Source of the DNA: Tamarix chinensis
Taxonomy: Eukaryota > Streptophyta > Magnoliopsida > Caryophyllales > Tamaricaceae
Reading direction: 5' to 3'
DNA: 64,000 bases
Assembly: GCA_030549775.1 (NCBI GenBank)
Contig: CM060174.1
Location: forward strand, 5,833,391-5,897,390
Positions 34,157 to 48,864 of this stretch are shown here, one piece after another (the first letter of the stretch is position 1; every line of letters starts with the position of its first letter). The position numbers were made by a program, and so were the translations under genes. Under the pieces are notes generated by a model. It was not told where the DNA came from and did not search any database. It saw nothing but the letters and a program-made list of their open reading frames with translations.

Positions 34157-34684
34157 GTGAACAAATTTGAGGCATGTGATGAAACTCCTCAACCATATAT
34201 TATGTGTGATTAATTCGAAATAAGCAAGAAGCACAACATCTATCATAAAAGTGGCAGTGCATGTTTGCTTATTATGTTTCCACAAGATACACCTCCATCG
34301 TCTAATATGAAAATATATCATGATGTAAATTTTCTAGAATCTATGCAGCTAATCGTGGAACCGGAAATAGTCCTAATGAGTCTTATTGAGATATCATATA
34401 TGGCGTTTCTATCACAGGATCATGCGAGCATTCTCACTTTGAGGAGGAATTATCTCCGATAATTCATAAATAGAAGGTAAAGAGAACATAGACGATAAAT
34501 AAATAAGGTTTTCATCTATATTCGTTCATCTTCACAAATGATCTTATATAGACGAGCCTTGCTAATATATATACTTATCACTCTATGAACTAGTTGGGTT
34601 GTAAAAAAATCATGCAACTTCTGTTCAAAATGAATTCCTCTTTGATTGGTTATGTACCTTTTATAGAATTAAATAATATATATA

Positions 34685-35350
34685 GGCATATGTATTTTTA
34701 TACTAGTAGATGTATTTATTTCTTATAAAAGTTATATATTTCTTTCTACATTTATATGAATAAAAAGATGTGTGTGGGTGTGGGTGTTGGGGGTGCGTGT
34801 GTTTATTTAAATATGTGTTATTGTTGTACGAGATGTATATTGAATTATTGGAAAGAATGTACATTTATAAAAATGTGTGTATTTTTATCTTGAAAGTTGT
34901 ATATTCTAATCATAAAAGATATGTATTATAATATCAAAAGATTTTTATTTGTATTTTAGGAGATACATATTTATATTCTAAAAGATATATATTTATATAT
35001 TGTAAGATGTATATTATTATCATAGATTATGTGCATTATTGTCTTATAATATGAGTATTTATATTATGAAAGTTGTGCATTTCAATCTTTGAATATGTGT
35101 TTAACTATTTATATACCATAAGATGTGTACTATATTTTTAATAAGTGTGTATTTATTTTCTATAATATGTCTATTTTTATTGAAGAACATGTGTATATTT
35201 CTACCTTCTTCTGAAACAAAGTTCATAACAATTATAAAAATGTTACCGCTTTTCTATCATGCACCTAAAAGAATGAGTATAATTACTATAGAATATGTGT
35301 ATTTTTATTTAAAAACATGTGTATTTATATTGTAATATGTGTGTATTTTG
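34685..35350. repeat. AT-rich degenerate tandem array, about 30 bp period
   Basis: About twenty units contain ATGTGTATTT or AAGATGTATATT followed by TTAT-rich sequence. The units are strongly diverged, and the plus-strand frames across it are by-products. Confidence 0.7.
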
Positions 35351-35582
35351 TTTACAAATATTTCCCCATATTTACAAATAATTAATCGTTTCCAGCATAC
35401 TTACCGGAAATATATCTATGATGCAATTTACCCTACACACATAAATCTTACTTCCTTTTCATATAACTCATGTATTTCTTTGTAACTTTTCAATTATATA
35501 TTTATGCATTATTTTGATATCTTTCTAACACTTCAAAAGCATATTTAATGTCAAATATTGTACAAACTTAAGAACACATAAG

Positions 35583-36990
35583 GCCTCATGCTACAAAAGC
35601 GTATGGTGTGGAACTTATGCCATTCCTTTAGCATTAGTTCAAGTTAAACATATCACCCTTCACAATGGGATCAATACTTGGTGAATGATCCTTCATTCTA
35701 GCCTTGTAAGCTTCCCAACATAGCCCTAAAATAGTTTAGGATCTATCTTGATATTTCCTAACATCAACAACATAAGATGTGTCTCCTATGTCTTTCATAT
35801 GGAAGTCAAAGCTTTCCAAATTTGACATAAATCAAAGTGAACAACTAATTGTATTACTACCATAAAGGGTTCTTTGGTGCGCATGGTTGTATGGAAGAAT
35901 ATGTATCCTTATTGTATTTGACATATTTGTAAGTAAAACCCTTTACCAACTAGTATGGCATTATTCTCTATCAGTGTTGCATGATGAGATTTTATTACTC
36001 TTAACTCCCTCGGACGACTCAACAAGATATCTTGCTATGTTAGCATTCTTGGAATTCATTTTTTTTTCATGACATCATACCATAAATTTTATTGGTTATG
36101 ACTCTTTGCCTATGAATAAGTTTTGGAATCATCCTCAACTCCAATTTTTAGAGTCGCATGCATTTGTAAGACATACAACATGCACTAAGTATAGTTGGCC
36201 TTCTTTCCCCCAACAAACCCTTTTAATGTGGAATCAATATATTCCTAATGAGCATGCTAAAAAACTGGTTGTTCATCAAATTCAAAAAGTTATTGAGCAA
36301 CAAAATCTTTTAGATCATTGTCAATAATAAATTTTATTAATTTATTGCTCTTGCAACAACGAGAGATGAATGAGTATTATAATCAATGACCACTCTATTA
36401 GATAAAGCAAAAGGTCTTTTACTAGATGATCAAATTTATCTTATTTAGGTACTCCCACTGATTAAACCATCCTCGATAAAATAAGCATGTCTTGAATCCA
36501 CAAGTCTAGTGCTATAAGATGGACAACAACATATGGAGCTATTATAAATATTCAATGAAATATCCGGAAATTGTCTGGTCTAGATTTTTTTCCCCTCGTA
36601 TAAATTGCAAATTATCACATCATATGAGCATCCCCACACATACATATGTTGCCACTAGTTAACCTTTAATTGACTCAAAGGGTATCATAGAGACAAACTT
36701 GATTGATACATGTTTCGATGTATACACACTCGTTTTGAGAGCCTTAGACCACAGAGACTTAATAAGAGTTGAGTAGCTAAGCGTGCTCCATGACATGTTT
36801 AATATTATCATGTTCCTTCTCTTATCTACTCTATTATGATCTGGAGAACCAAATATGATATATTAGATAACAATATCATTTTGATTAAGAGAACTTATCA
36901 AATGGACTAGGTGATTGTGCATCATTAATGTATCTACTATGATATTATCCACTCTTATTCAACCTCTCAATTTTTTATATTACCATATTG
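35583..36990 (-). pseudogene. Ty1/copia integrase and reverse transcriptase fragments
   Basis: On the minus strand, 36990-36400 reads as the end of a copia integrase: GSPDHNRVDKRRN (the usual ..PQQNG..ERRN region), ILNMSWSTLSYSTL, SLWSKALKTSVY, then LDQTISGYFIEYL and STRLVDSRHAYFIEDG. After a degraded spacer with LVESSEGVKS, 35832-35583 reads FHMKDIGDTSYVVDV, ILGLCWEAY and IDPIVKGDMFNLN, the C-terminal part of a copia reverse transcriptase. Most of the polymerase core is missing and stops are frequent. Domain order INT-RT is diagnostic of copia elements. Small plus-strand frames here are spurious. Confidence 0.8.
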
Positions 36991-38440
36991 TTTGTATAAT
37001 TCAACCATATACCTTAAATGCATAAAATCATTTTATTTATTATGAAGCAGATAGAGATATGTTAATTGTGAGTGGACCAAATATATTTGTATGTATGCTT
37101 TTTAATAATTTAGATTTCTTATTAACATCCTTCTTTGACCTTTTGTTTTGTTTGCTTTCCCTAATGAAATTAATAAGACTCTAAAAACTGGTAAAATTAA
37201 AGCCACAATGTACTCATGTATTTACCAGCCTTTCAATTCCATCAATAAAGTTTGTCATAATCTCATATGCCATAAGATACATGAATCCTAAATCACAAAT
37301 GTAATAATACCAACATGATTTAGTTTATAAAATAAAGTAATTATGCGTATGAAAATGTGAACAAGTATCCAACATTATAGCTCATGACTTAAAATTCTAT
37401 TTATTAAATAAACCTAGTCTATACAATGTCTTTTCCGTATATAAAATTAAACTATTCTTTAATAATAAGCTACATGTTCTAATGACTTCAATAACTAAAT
37501 GTACCAAACTACTTGTAAAAATGTTTTGTTCATTGCTAAGAAGGTTCCTTAAATTTTGCATAACCTACAAGGTATTGGAAACATAGGTTGAGAACCAAAA
37601 ATAATCCACCATAATTTATGATTTACCCCGACAATATTTTATTCATAACATATGTAAGAGATTGAATTACATTTCTTTTCAAGCCAACTCTTAAACTTTG
37701 TGAAAATTATATGTAAAAGTATGGAAGAGTGAAATTAAACTAATTTTTTTAATTATCAATGAAATATATCATCTAGATTTAATTATACTCATTTGTATGA
37801 GTCATTAATGAGTCGACTCATGAAAATAGGAAAAAAAAAAGGTTGGCTAACTATTCGCCTCATAAACATAGAAACATGACCAAGTTTGAATCAACTCATA
37901 AACAAATGAGTTAAATCCCTTATACTCAAGTTAGATTCCCTTATTGAACAAGTTATATGCATGCCTTTATAAGTTTTATCGAGGATGGTTGAGTTGGGAT
38001 GGATTTTGATTCAATCTCTAGTTTATCCAAGAATTTCTTTATTTATCTGACGCTTACTATCCTTTCTCAATTCTCTTTCTATTTTTTATTTAATCCCTCC
38101 TCAAACTTAAACTTGATGTCGGACCAGGGTGAACAATGATGAATGTAGGTTAGTGTTTTAGCTAACCCATTTAGCTATCCATATTATTTAAAGATTTAAT
38201 ACACCTTCTAAATATAATTTAAACCCTGGTTACATTTTAGCAATGTCTTATTCCATTACTCATACCATTACTCACTACTTTATTTTGTGAGACTTTTAAA
38301 GACAATTTTGGTCAAGTATCTTCTTGTGGATCATTTTAGAATGATTGTATTTTGAATTATTTGGAATTTTCTGAGTCACTAACCCATTTTCATAATGGTA
38401 AATAAAGGTTTTGATGAAAAAATATAATTTATATCCTAGT
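36991..38440. other. unassigned AT-rich DNA
   Basis: May contain the degraded gag/protease part of the copia element, but no motif could be read. GAGTCGACTCAT-type motifs occur at about 37800. Confidence 0.4.
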
Positions 38441-38449
38441 TCATTCTTA

Positions 38450-41416
38450 TAGCATTTTGTGCCTCCAAATAATATTTTCAATTATCTAAAATTTGAGGAT
38501 TAGTGTATTTTAGTGTTCTAAATATAAAATAATTAAAATTAATCTATATATATTTTTATTATTCTTATACATATTTTCATTTTTAGGTAATAAGCCACCA
38601 AAACTTAATTTATGGACTCGGATATTATCCTTATCTTTTGATATTCAATCGCAACCTTCCTTACTCCTCTATATCTAATACTAACCCTCCAAACTAATCT
38701 AAGGATACTACCTCCGCTCACCCACACTCAATATGGCCTAAACATGTGCTAAATAATTATGATATTCCATAATCATCACCTAAGCACATGCCATGTTCCT
38801 TTTTATTCATCCATCCTTCATTTCTTGCGTAACATTACCCCCATCGCCATTCACCCTCCCTCACTGTGTGTGTGTTGTATATTCCCTATTGATTAAACAC
38901 TCTACCTTACACCCATGTGGTTATTTCATTAACAGAAACAATCATTACATAACCACATTAACCCCCTAGTTTTCATTTGTTGCTAAGTCTTACATAAGTT
39001 TCATATTTCACCTCTCCTACACCAAAACCCACACCACAATCTCTCTATTTCATCTAATTTCTCATTCCACCTATTACACCACTGAAGTATATTAGAATCT
39101 CTCAAACATTCAATCAAACTCAAGCTTGGACAATCATTCTCCTTTCATTCTCTTTTTGAAATGATTTTATATGTTATAAGCTTGAGTGTGTTCTTTGTTT
39201 TTTTATAGAATTAAATAATGTTTTCTATATTATTTTACTAGCTTGAATTTAGGTAAATCCAACAACTATTTCAATAGTATAATTTATGTGAAAGCATGAA
39301 ATCATACAAGTTATGCCATAAAATTCTGGATTTTCACCTTCATTTCATGGAAGATCTAGATATTTGTGGATTGAGTGTATGCATGGTTAATACGTAAAAA
39401 TAAAGCCTAAAATTTATAATCTACTAAACATTTTATAATTCATAATTTTGTTAGGCATTTAAAAATTTATGGCCAAAACCCCATAAGTGCGCAAAACTGT
39501 CAAAACCTATCATATTTGATTAAGGCTTAGCCTTATGGAAATTTGTTGTGTTATTGTCAGTTTTTGTTAATTTTAATGATTCCATGATGTTTGTTGGCCT
39601 TTTAAATGTAGTAGGTTCATTTGGGTTAGTATAACTTAATTTATTATTGGTGAAATTTTGAATAAGTTTAGGAAAATATGTCAAATGTTCTTCATATTCT
39701 TTATGAATATTCAATATGTTTTTTTACGATTACTATCTAATTACCTTAAGTTGGGTTAGTAATGAGTTGATCATGGTTTTGAGTTAATCAAGGATTAATC
39801 GTGACTTAATTATCAATTATGCCTAATTATCTTAATTAAGTATCAAAATGGATTTTTGTGCTAAATTTGGTTTTCAGAGTCAAAGTATGACCTTGTCCAT
39901 TGACTCTGACTTTGAACGTTGATCATAAACAACATTTCTTTAAAAATAGCTCACAGATTTATTTTACATTATTTGACTCAAATATATCTAATATTTTTGT
40001 TGAACTAGATCTTAAGTGGTATTTTGATATTTAAAAGGTTATTTTAAAATTTTAATCAATGCATATCGTCTTTAAATACTTGAGGTATGTTTCGATGAAT
40101 TAACATGTCCGAGTGTCTAATAAAAGAGAGTAGGTCAATTCTAGGTTGAATTGTAGTAGGCTTTAGGTTCAACCATTTACCTCATTGTTAGTAGCTAACT
40201 TAACTTTTAAATAATGGAAAAAATGTAAAAATTAGAATGATTTGGTCATGTGTGGTGAGGTTATGGCTTGATGCATGAATTTTAGCTTTCATGGCTAAGT
40301 GTTGGTTATAACATTGACTAGTCCAAGTCTTGATGACTTATTTTGGATGTTGTTTAGATCTTGAAGTCCTATCTGAACTATAACACTAATGACTTAAAGT
40401 GAAAGACAATTTGAGTTGGACATGTATCTCGTGTCTCTAATTAGACCCCTAGATGCAAAGGACCTTTGGGTAAAATGATTTATTTTTACTTCATATACTA
40501 AATCACAAACCCTATAAGTGTATGAGTACTTAAGAATTTAGAGCTCTAGATTATGTGTTAAGATAAGCAATATTGTTCTTCCTAAACTAGCTATCTTTAA
40601 AGTATGTTACTTTCATTGATGGCCGTGGAAGATTCCATGTTTGAGATGATAACTTCTATCAAAGTTGACTAAAATAGTTTGGTTAGATCATCGAAATGCA
40701 GCTCAATGACTAGAAAAGGGTTGTGTGTTAGATATTATCACTCAAAACATCAACGATGCACTAGTTTGTACATTAGGTTCTGCCTTAACTGGTTGAGATA
40801 GTTGATAATATTGTGCATGAGTACTTTGCATTAACAGGAATTATGCATGATCTCATGCTTCTTTTTATTTTTATTTTTATGTTATGTGTTATGTAAGCGT
40901 GTTATTTTCTTAGAGGAATTACGGTTTACTCAGCTTGTGGAAGTCATTTTGATACTATTCTATTTTAGCTAATTATATAAAGGCCTTGGAGTGGTACGAG
41001 GCCTTCAAGCATAAGGAAAGTTCTAGGGATGAAGGTCCCTGCTTTTATGATTTGTATAAATTATACAATTGAATAAGATGGGAGAGGTGAAAGGGTTATC
41101 TGGTGTTCTTCGTTTGGTATTTGTTCCGAATATATTTTTGACTCTTAAATCTTTTACCCATGTACTAAAACCCGTTTCCCAACTTTTGAAACTTTGTTAG
41201 AGTCGTGTATTCTTCAAACTTGATTTATGTATATTATGATTTCATTGAAGTTTTGTGCTTGTTTAATCATTTTAGCATTATATCAGACATCAGTTAGGTG
41301 ATGGACACACCTTTCGTGATGTTAGAGAAGATGGTTTCGTCCCTATTTCTTGTTTAACTTTTGCAACTCATATTTTAAAATGGATAATTTTTTTACATAA
41401 AAATAGGGTTGTTTTA
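38450..41416 (+). mobile_element. degenerate LTR of related family, M1
   Basis: The region has LTR-like composition: AT-rich start, CT-rich leader at 38.8-39.1 kb, then TG-rich sequence. Near its end it aligns with M2: TTATATCAGACATCAG, GATGGACACACCTTTCG and GTGATGTTAG against TTGCATCAGGCATGAG, GATAATCACACCTCTC and GTTGATGTGG at 54.55 kb. It ends near AATAGGGTTGTTTTA, a decayed form of GGGTGTTACA. The start is uncertain and no target duplication was found. Confidence 0.45.
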
Positions 41417-42357
41417 ATGATAATTGTTAATCATCAACTTTATATATTTTTTTGTTATACTTGATTATTTTGTCATTTACTTTTGTACATATTATTGAAT
41501 ATTCATAACCATCTTAGTAAAGGTCTCATTCAAAATTCATTCTTTTCGGTTAAAAAAAAAAAGTCATGACATTTTTACCTATCCACCTATGCAACAATTA
41601 TAGAATAATAAGGATTATATATATAATATTTATTTTATTTCTCTTTTTACTCTTTTCTTTTAATGTTGTATCATAAATTATGATTGGACTTTACCCCTTA
41701 TTTTATTGTATAAACTAACAATCTATTATCTATTTATACATGATGTATTCATCTCCTTATATATATTTATATTATGATGGCAATTTATTTATAGAAGTTG
41801 GACAATTATTTTATAATGATATTCCTCATCAATATTAATTAAATAAAAGAAATACTTGTTGTTTGATTTAAGATGTACATTACAAAATATAAGAATTAAA
41901 TAAATATTATTAATTTAAAACCTTTTTCTATTTATTGAGAATAAATATAGAAAATAATCCTCACTCCTAGCCTAACACCTATTTATTCAATAATAATTTT
42001 ATAATAATAAGTTTTTTTACTTGAAAATTTGCCTTTTAAAAACTTTTTTTAAATTTTTCCATTTTTCTTCAAAAAGAAAAATAGTACATGTGCTATCAAT
42101 ATATTTATTTATAATTTTTTAATAATATTATATACATTCTTACTTATTTAAAATAACACAAACTAACATTAACCTAAGTATTTTACGATACATACACTTC
42201 CTTTCGACTAATATAGATTAATCTACCTACCCTTAAATAAGAAAAGCTTAATTCAATGAATATTTTTTATGTTTTATAATATAATAGATTTTCTTTAAGT
42301 TTCTAATTTTATTTTATAATAGAATTTATTTACTTTTAAATAATGTATATTCAATTA

Positions 42358-42359
<2 letters not shown>

Positions 42360-42397
<38 letters not shown>
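42360..42397. repeat. (TTA)n microsatellite
   Basis: Uninterrupted ATT triplets. Confidence 0.95.
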
Positions 42398-43468
42398 TTC
42401 AACTAAATAAGTAAGAGGTATTATATTTAATATAAATGTATGTTACTAAAAATAAATAAATATTTTTATCTAAAATCTAATACTTCATACACTTTCAAAT
42501 ACTTGTCATCATTTATTTTGATAATAAAATCTAACAATTAATATTGTTTAATATTTATTAATACAAATGATTAAAAAATAATATTATGAAATTATTTTTT
42601 AATAAAAATATATTAAATATAATTTTATATTATAATATTTTATAATTTGAAAATAAAAATTAATAATAAAAATTCAATCTAAAATGTATAATCATAGCTA
42701 TTTTTTTAATATTATTATAAGAATGAAAATCTAACTCTAGACAAGATGAGTAGTACTGGATACACCTTGGATTACTGTAGATATCTGACAATAATGGGCA
42801 TTTTAAAACCGTGCACATGACATGGGTGTAAAATAAGATCAGGTCAATATTGGCTTAATGATTGAATTTTTTTATGTTGGGTTCAATGATTGGTTTGAAA
42901 TAGGACTAAAAATTTTAGTCTTAGATTTTTTAGGACCAAATGTTTTATATTATATATTATTTATTAAAAAATAAAATAAAATGTTAAAAAATAGGTCGAA
43001 TAAAAAAATTAGATAGATTTGGACTGAGTTAAATAGCAGTAAAGTCAGTTATGGATCAAAAATTTCTTACTTTGAGACTAAAATCATGACTAAAGATTGG
43101 TTTAATTGATCCGATATTAAATCAAAACTCAAAATAATTCAATAATCCAATCTAAATTTTTAATTGAAATTGAATATTGAATGACCCAACCTAAAAAGAT
43201 CAGAAGATCTAAAAGAAACCTCTTGTTTGAATGAAGCAATTGATCAATTCAAAGGCTTAAAACTTTAAAATTTTAGGATAAAAGATTTTTATGTAAAACT
43301 CAAAAATGATATTTTAGAAGTATAAGATTAAGATTTGTATAGTAAAAATAATTAGATCAAATTTTGATGATTGTATTTAGAGATATATATAAATCAAGCT
43401 AAATTTAATATTTTTAAACTCACATTCAACTCATAAAAATTTAACTTATTTAATTAAATTAATAAATC

Positions 43469-43585
43469 AAACTAAATTTTTAATGAATCCAACCCACCAA
43501 ACTTAACTATAAATAAATTAAGCAAGACACACATTGTTAACCTATCAAACTTAACTAAATTTTTAATGAATCCAACCCCCCGGGT
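43469..43585. repeat. short direct repeat
   Basis: AACTAAATTTTTAATGAATC plus CAACCC occurs twice, about 85 bp apart. Confidence 0.8.
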
Positions 43586-44841
43586 CCTAACGGTGTCTCC
43601 CTGCACTGCAATTATTTAAGAAGAAGATTCTAAAAAACGAAAGATTCTTTATGACTTTGTGTAAGAGGCGCCCACCCTAAATTTCGTATGACCCACTTAG
43701 CTGTCGGTTGTTACCTTTTACGTCAGCTGTTTTTGCCTTTATTCTTTTATTTTGCCTTTATCTCTTTCACTTCTTTCTCTTCCATCAATTATTTGCTGAA
43801 ATCCAGCAATCTACCACGTCAATCCAGCAACCTATCAAATCAAAATCTAAGGCAATCATGGTGTATTACAAATCCACGTTCATATCTTAAATTTGATATA
43901 ATTAGTTATATTATCTAATCATTCTTTTTATCTCTTCTGCTATTATTAATTCAACACAAATTTAATTTCTTAATCTAAATTTTACTACCTTAAATTTAAA
44001 ATATCTAATTATTTTTATCAATTACATTATCAATTATTTATATTATATAATATTTAACTTTTAATTTATATTAATTTATAAATATTAATTAATAATTGTA
44101 TATAATCAAATTATATTAAATAAAATTTTTTAAAAATAAATAAATGAACGCCTTATATGCACTCTAATAGTAAAAATTAATTTAAAAAATAAGCCGAATG
44201 TGCCTTAATTTTTGTACTTTAAGCATATTTTTTTGTAAAATTACAACCCTTTACTCAAATTTAAATCACCTAAAATTTAAGACCGACATAATTTTTTTTC
44301 TCCCAATATTAAATGCTCTAACAAAAATAAAAAGCAAAAAGAAATAGGAATCCACAATAGCCACAAAATTCCATATTTTTTATTTCAAAAGTATATAAAA
44401 CTATACTACAAAATTTAAAAATTATCATTTTAAAAAAAATTCATCCCCGTATACGTACTTGTACAATTCTATACATAAATATAACTAAAGCTAAGCAATT
44501 ATAAGGGAATCAAATGATGAAAATAGGCTATCACTCGTTAATATATCGTTTTTGAACTCATTTGATATGAGGTAAAAAAATATTATATCATATTTTATAT
44601 TTTTTTACATAATGTATTTAAATATATTAAAAATAATTTTTTACAAAAAAGAATATTTTAGTCTAAATTAATACCTAAAACAACATTTTGTTCGAAAAAT
44701 ATTTTTTTATTTAAATAGATGTAAAACAAACACGTAGGTAATTTATTCGTCTCCATTATACTAGACGAACATTTGATGTTCTAAGCTCAAGGGCTTAGAT
44801 TCTAATTATGAGAAAGTCTTTCAAGTGATTGGTTTTTTTTT

Positions 44842-45369
44842 TATGGGTGTTCATGGATTGAATATCCGGTATAATATTTTGGATATCCGATGTATCGAAT
44901 ATTAGGAGTTTCGAATAGGATAACAAATAATCCGTTTGATATCCAAAACTTTCTAGTGGATCACAATTGAGAAATATTGGATAAAAAATTTATTCAATCA
45001 AATAATAAAAATTTGATCCAATTTGAAAAAATATAATCTAATGATTTGATTTGAGTATTAAATTATATTATACTCAATCGGTAATTTCAAAGTTTAGATA
45101 ATAATTAAATATTTAATCAAAATAATAATTAAAAAAGTATAATATTTACTTACGATAAATACTAATTTTAAATTACACACACATACATGATTATATAAAA
45201 TAAAATTTTATAAAAAAATAAAGAGTACTCATAGCTTATATGTATATAATTTATCGGATTAGATATTATTTGTATTTGTCGGATCATATATTTAATTTAA
45301 AAAAAAATCAAATCGGATCAATTTAAATATCATATCGAATCATTAGATATCAAATAACATCAACCATAG
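44842..45369. mobile_element. probable hAT-type non-autonomous element 4
   Basis: It opens TATGGGTGTTCATGGATTG and closes GATATCAAATAACATCAACC with ATA, roughly inverted, with many GGATATCCGAT-type motifs between. The right flank GTTTCTCT is similar to a T-rich left flank, but no exact duplication can be defined. Confidence 0.5.
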
Positions 45370-46842
45370 TTTCTCTCGGATGGGTAAAAGTTTTTTATTT
45401 GATCAGTTTTTCTTTATGAATGGAATTATGAAGAAGTTCAACGTAATCTAATTATGAATTAGGTAGGTTGAGGCAAGGGAATTGATCGGACGAGAGTGTA
45501 TCTCTACATTGTTTTTTGATCAATTTCTAAGGAACACAATAAAGTTAAGGATGGTGGGTTTAAATTATAGAATAACTAACCATAAAAGTTAGAATATTAA
45601 GCATCAATGAACTAGTATATATTTCAAGCATACAGACATGGTAAATTAAGTAATACTAAAATAATTTTTAACTTTTGATATAAAAACATAATTTTTATTC
45701 ATTTTCCATCAGTGATTAATAGTACACAAATACATTTTTGACACAAATATAAATATAGAAGAGAATAACCTATTAAAAAAATCAATAACTAAAAATATGG
45801 CCTCCATATAGTAGGAATATATTATGGAAAGAGAAAAGAGTGTTTGAACATTTTAAAAGTCCATAGGCAAAATGAAAAGCAAAAATTAAAACCCTTATTA
45901 TAAAAAAATTATAAATAAAAAATGAATAAAAACGAATAATTAATGTGAACACGTTTTGAACACAATTATAATATCTTTAACCAGCTAATTAAGATAATAA
46001 AATCACTTGTTTAACCCCATAATTAATAATGTATATATTTATGACTTACACAGCAAGGAGTTCATTCTATTTTTATCATATAACCAACTAAACCAAATAG
46101 TTTACCTTTTAATTAATTGGCTCGGGTATTTTACTTGATGGTAATCTATCCTTCATAAAATGATACGATAAAAGAATTTTCTCCTAATTTACATTTTTTC
46201 TAAAGATAAAATAAAATAAAATAATGGCATGTATGCAATTGGGGCCACTATTAATCGATGTCTACTTGAACCCAAAAATGCATATGAATTCGTATAATTA
46301 GTCATAGGAATTCATATATATATATATATATGTAGACACAAGCGATTAATGAAGTATTGGTACTCAAAATTGAACTTATATTGGAGATTGGTATCACAAG
46401 TATTTCGCTAACATGGTCATGGTGGCATGCATTCAAGTAGTGAGTAATGATCTCGATTCTTTAGTTAAGTTTGACCTTGGTAAATTATACTGTACCATAA
46501 TTTATGTATTCGTTTGGTAGAATAAATAGGGTTGATAACTATGTATTTCTCTTATAGCTTACAATTATAAACTTAGCTAGCATAGAGCATACGGGGTCAC
46601 CTAACCCTGTATAATTTTATAAAATATTGAATTAGTAACAACAGGTAGACAATAAACTTATTTGCTCTAGTGGAGATTATCCTTAAATAACTTTACATTT
46701 CAAGGGATCAAAACCATTTTATAGATGTTTTTTTCCCAAACCTATAATAATGCATGTGGCTAGCAGTGGGCAATAGCTAGGCTAGTTGTTATTAGTTAGT
46801 ACGTAACCTCCGTTTCCTTTTGTTATTTATAATTTGCCACTT

Positions 46843-47577
46843 ATTGTAATATTATATCCTAAATTTTTTTAAAATATGTTGATATAAGATAAATTAATTT
46901 TAATTTTAAAAAAGTCTTAAATTTCTAATAAAATACAAATTTCAAGTGTACCAGAATACCCAATCGACCATTAAGCCTAAGAACTAACATTTTTAATCCA
47001 CGATAACCAGTCGAATGGTTTGTCTAAATTCATCAATTTGTTATCTTGCAATTTTAGATCTTTCTTTGAAGTTGGCTTCGAATATCAATGTTTAAAAAAC
47101 TTCTAATTATCATATTTTTATATTTTGTATTATTTTTACATTATTTAAATTATTCTATAATTTTTATTTAGCCACAAATTTTCTAAAAGTGCTTTTTAGT
47201 CATTTCTCTTATTCACTCTTTTTCCTTCACTTTTCTCTCTCTTCTAGCAACTATGGCCGTGTGTTTTGCTTCATACACGCTTTTCCCTAACTTACCAACC
47301 CTATACTATATCCTTTTATAACTACACTTGACCACCCTCACCTCATCAGGGATTTCTCTTACACTCAGTTGCCAACACTCAACCTAGTTAGTCTTTTCTC
47401 TCTCCCTCTTCTGTGAATGTCGACTAGCTCTCTTCTTTACACACCATTCCTTATTCATATCAATCCTTACCTTCTACATTTGCTCATTCTATCCCTTTTT
47501 ATCTGTGAAAAAGCCCTAATGTTGGGCATTATTCACTTTTCTCCCTTTTCTTCTCTACTGGGGAAAAATAGAGGTTG
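46843..47577 (+). mobile_element. degenerate LTR M2, left part
   Basis: An AT-rich start is followed by a CT-rich leader (47.2-47.57 kb) like the leaders of L and M copies. It is interrupted by L5 and appears to resume at 52206. The start position is approximate. Confidence 0.4.
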
Positions 47578-48864
47578 TGTAACACCCCTATTTTTTAGCC
47601 CAACAAATGATTATTAATTGTGGAAGATAAAATAGTAAAAGAACATACAATGTTACCACCACACTTGGTACAAGTCTTATTTTTTTTACCATTCTCACAC
47701 TAACTACTAAGGCTAAAAACATCACTCCTCTTAATTTAATAACACAGTTAATCAGAGTATAAAGAATCAAAGCATCTTTATATCATTTCGAATAAACCAA
47801 CTATTAGTGGTTATAAAATTCATTATAACAAAAATACATAAAGCCATAAGAGTACAAGAACATCTGGATCAAAAAATACCGGGCTAATACCGAATAGCCA
47901 TAACTCTTATTCTAAGTACTATCCTTAAATTGATCTCGCAACCTAACCTGCAAAGACCACTTCCCATTGAATAAGTAGGAGCCCATAAAAATGAATTATT
48001 TAGTACAACGGTATCGAGTAACCCATTATATAAAACTAATATGAAAAACCCACATAGAACATATAAAGGGTATCAAAGCAAGACATGGTATAACATATTA
48101 AAATATTAATGTGGTGATAAAAATATGATAATCATATCATATAAACACTAATCATCATAAACACATACTATTCACAATTGTTCATTTAGAACATAATAAA
48201 ATTTACCAACCAAGCATACAAGGTATGACCTCTAAAATAATTATTAGGATCAATCTCAATATACTAACCATATCCTTCGAAATACATATCACGCTTGACA
48301 TTTATAATATATAACATCATAGGTAGGGCTTAAAGGCACAGCGACTCGAAGGCACAATACCAAAGAAAAATTTATAACATCACAAGTATGGCTCAGAGGC
48401 ACAATACCAAATAAAAATTTATAACATCGTAAGTAGGGCTCAAAGGCACAATATCAAACATGGCTAGACATAAAAGCTATTACTAAACCATAGGTAGGCA
48501 CAATTGCTACTATTAACCCACATGTAAGCACAAAGGCTACTACCAAACCATATGTATACACAAAGGCTAGTACCAATCAATCCAATAATCAATTTGACCG
48601 AATAAAAATAATTTCTATTTTTATTTACTTGATGAGAGGCCATGACAAATTCAGAGATACTAAGATACTTTGATCATATCACTGCATCAAGGCACATAGT
48701 ATCCTACTAACTATCAATCTAAGGATACTAAGATACCCTCATCGTACTGACACATGAAGGTAGCACAATACCCTACTGATAATAAAACCTAATCCATAAG
48801 TATGCATGTCCTCTATAAATTATTATTTATCACATTACATTACATATAAGAGAGCTACAAAAGG

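Larger units (their letters stand above)
41420..46840. other. long AT-rich stretch with little recognisable content
   Basis: Apart from a (TTA)n microsatellite at 42360, a short direct repeat and GC-richer patch at 43.5-43.9 kb, a hAT-like element at 44.84 kb and a (TA)n run at 46314, no feature could be supported. Confidence 0.5.

Noticed and set aside
35887..36327. Two plus-strand frames as small genes
   Set aside because: They run antisense to degraded copia integrase/reverse transcriptase sequence.
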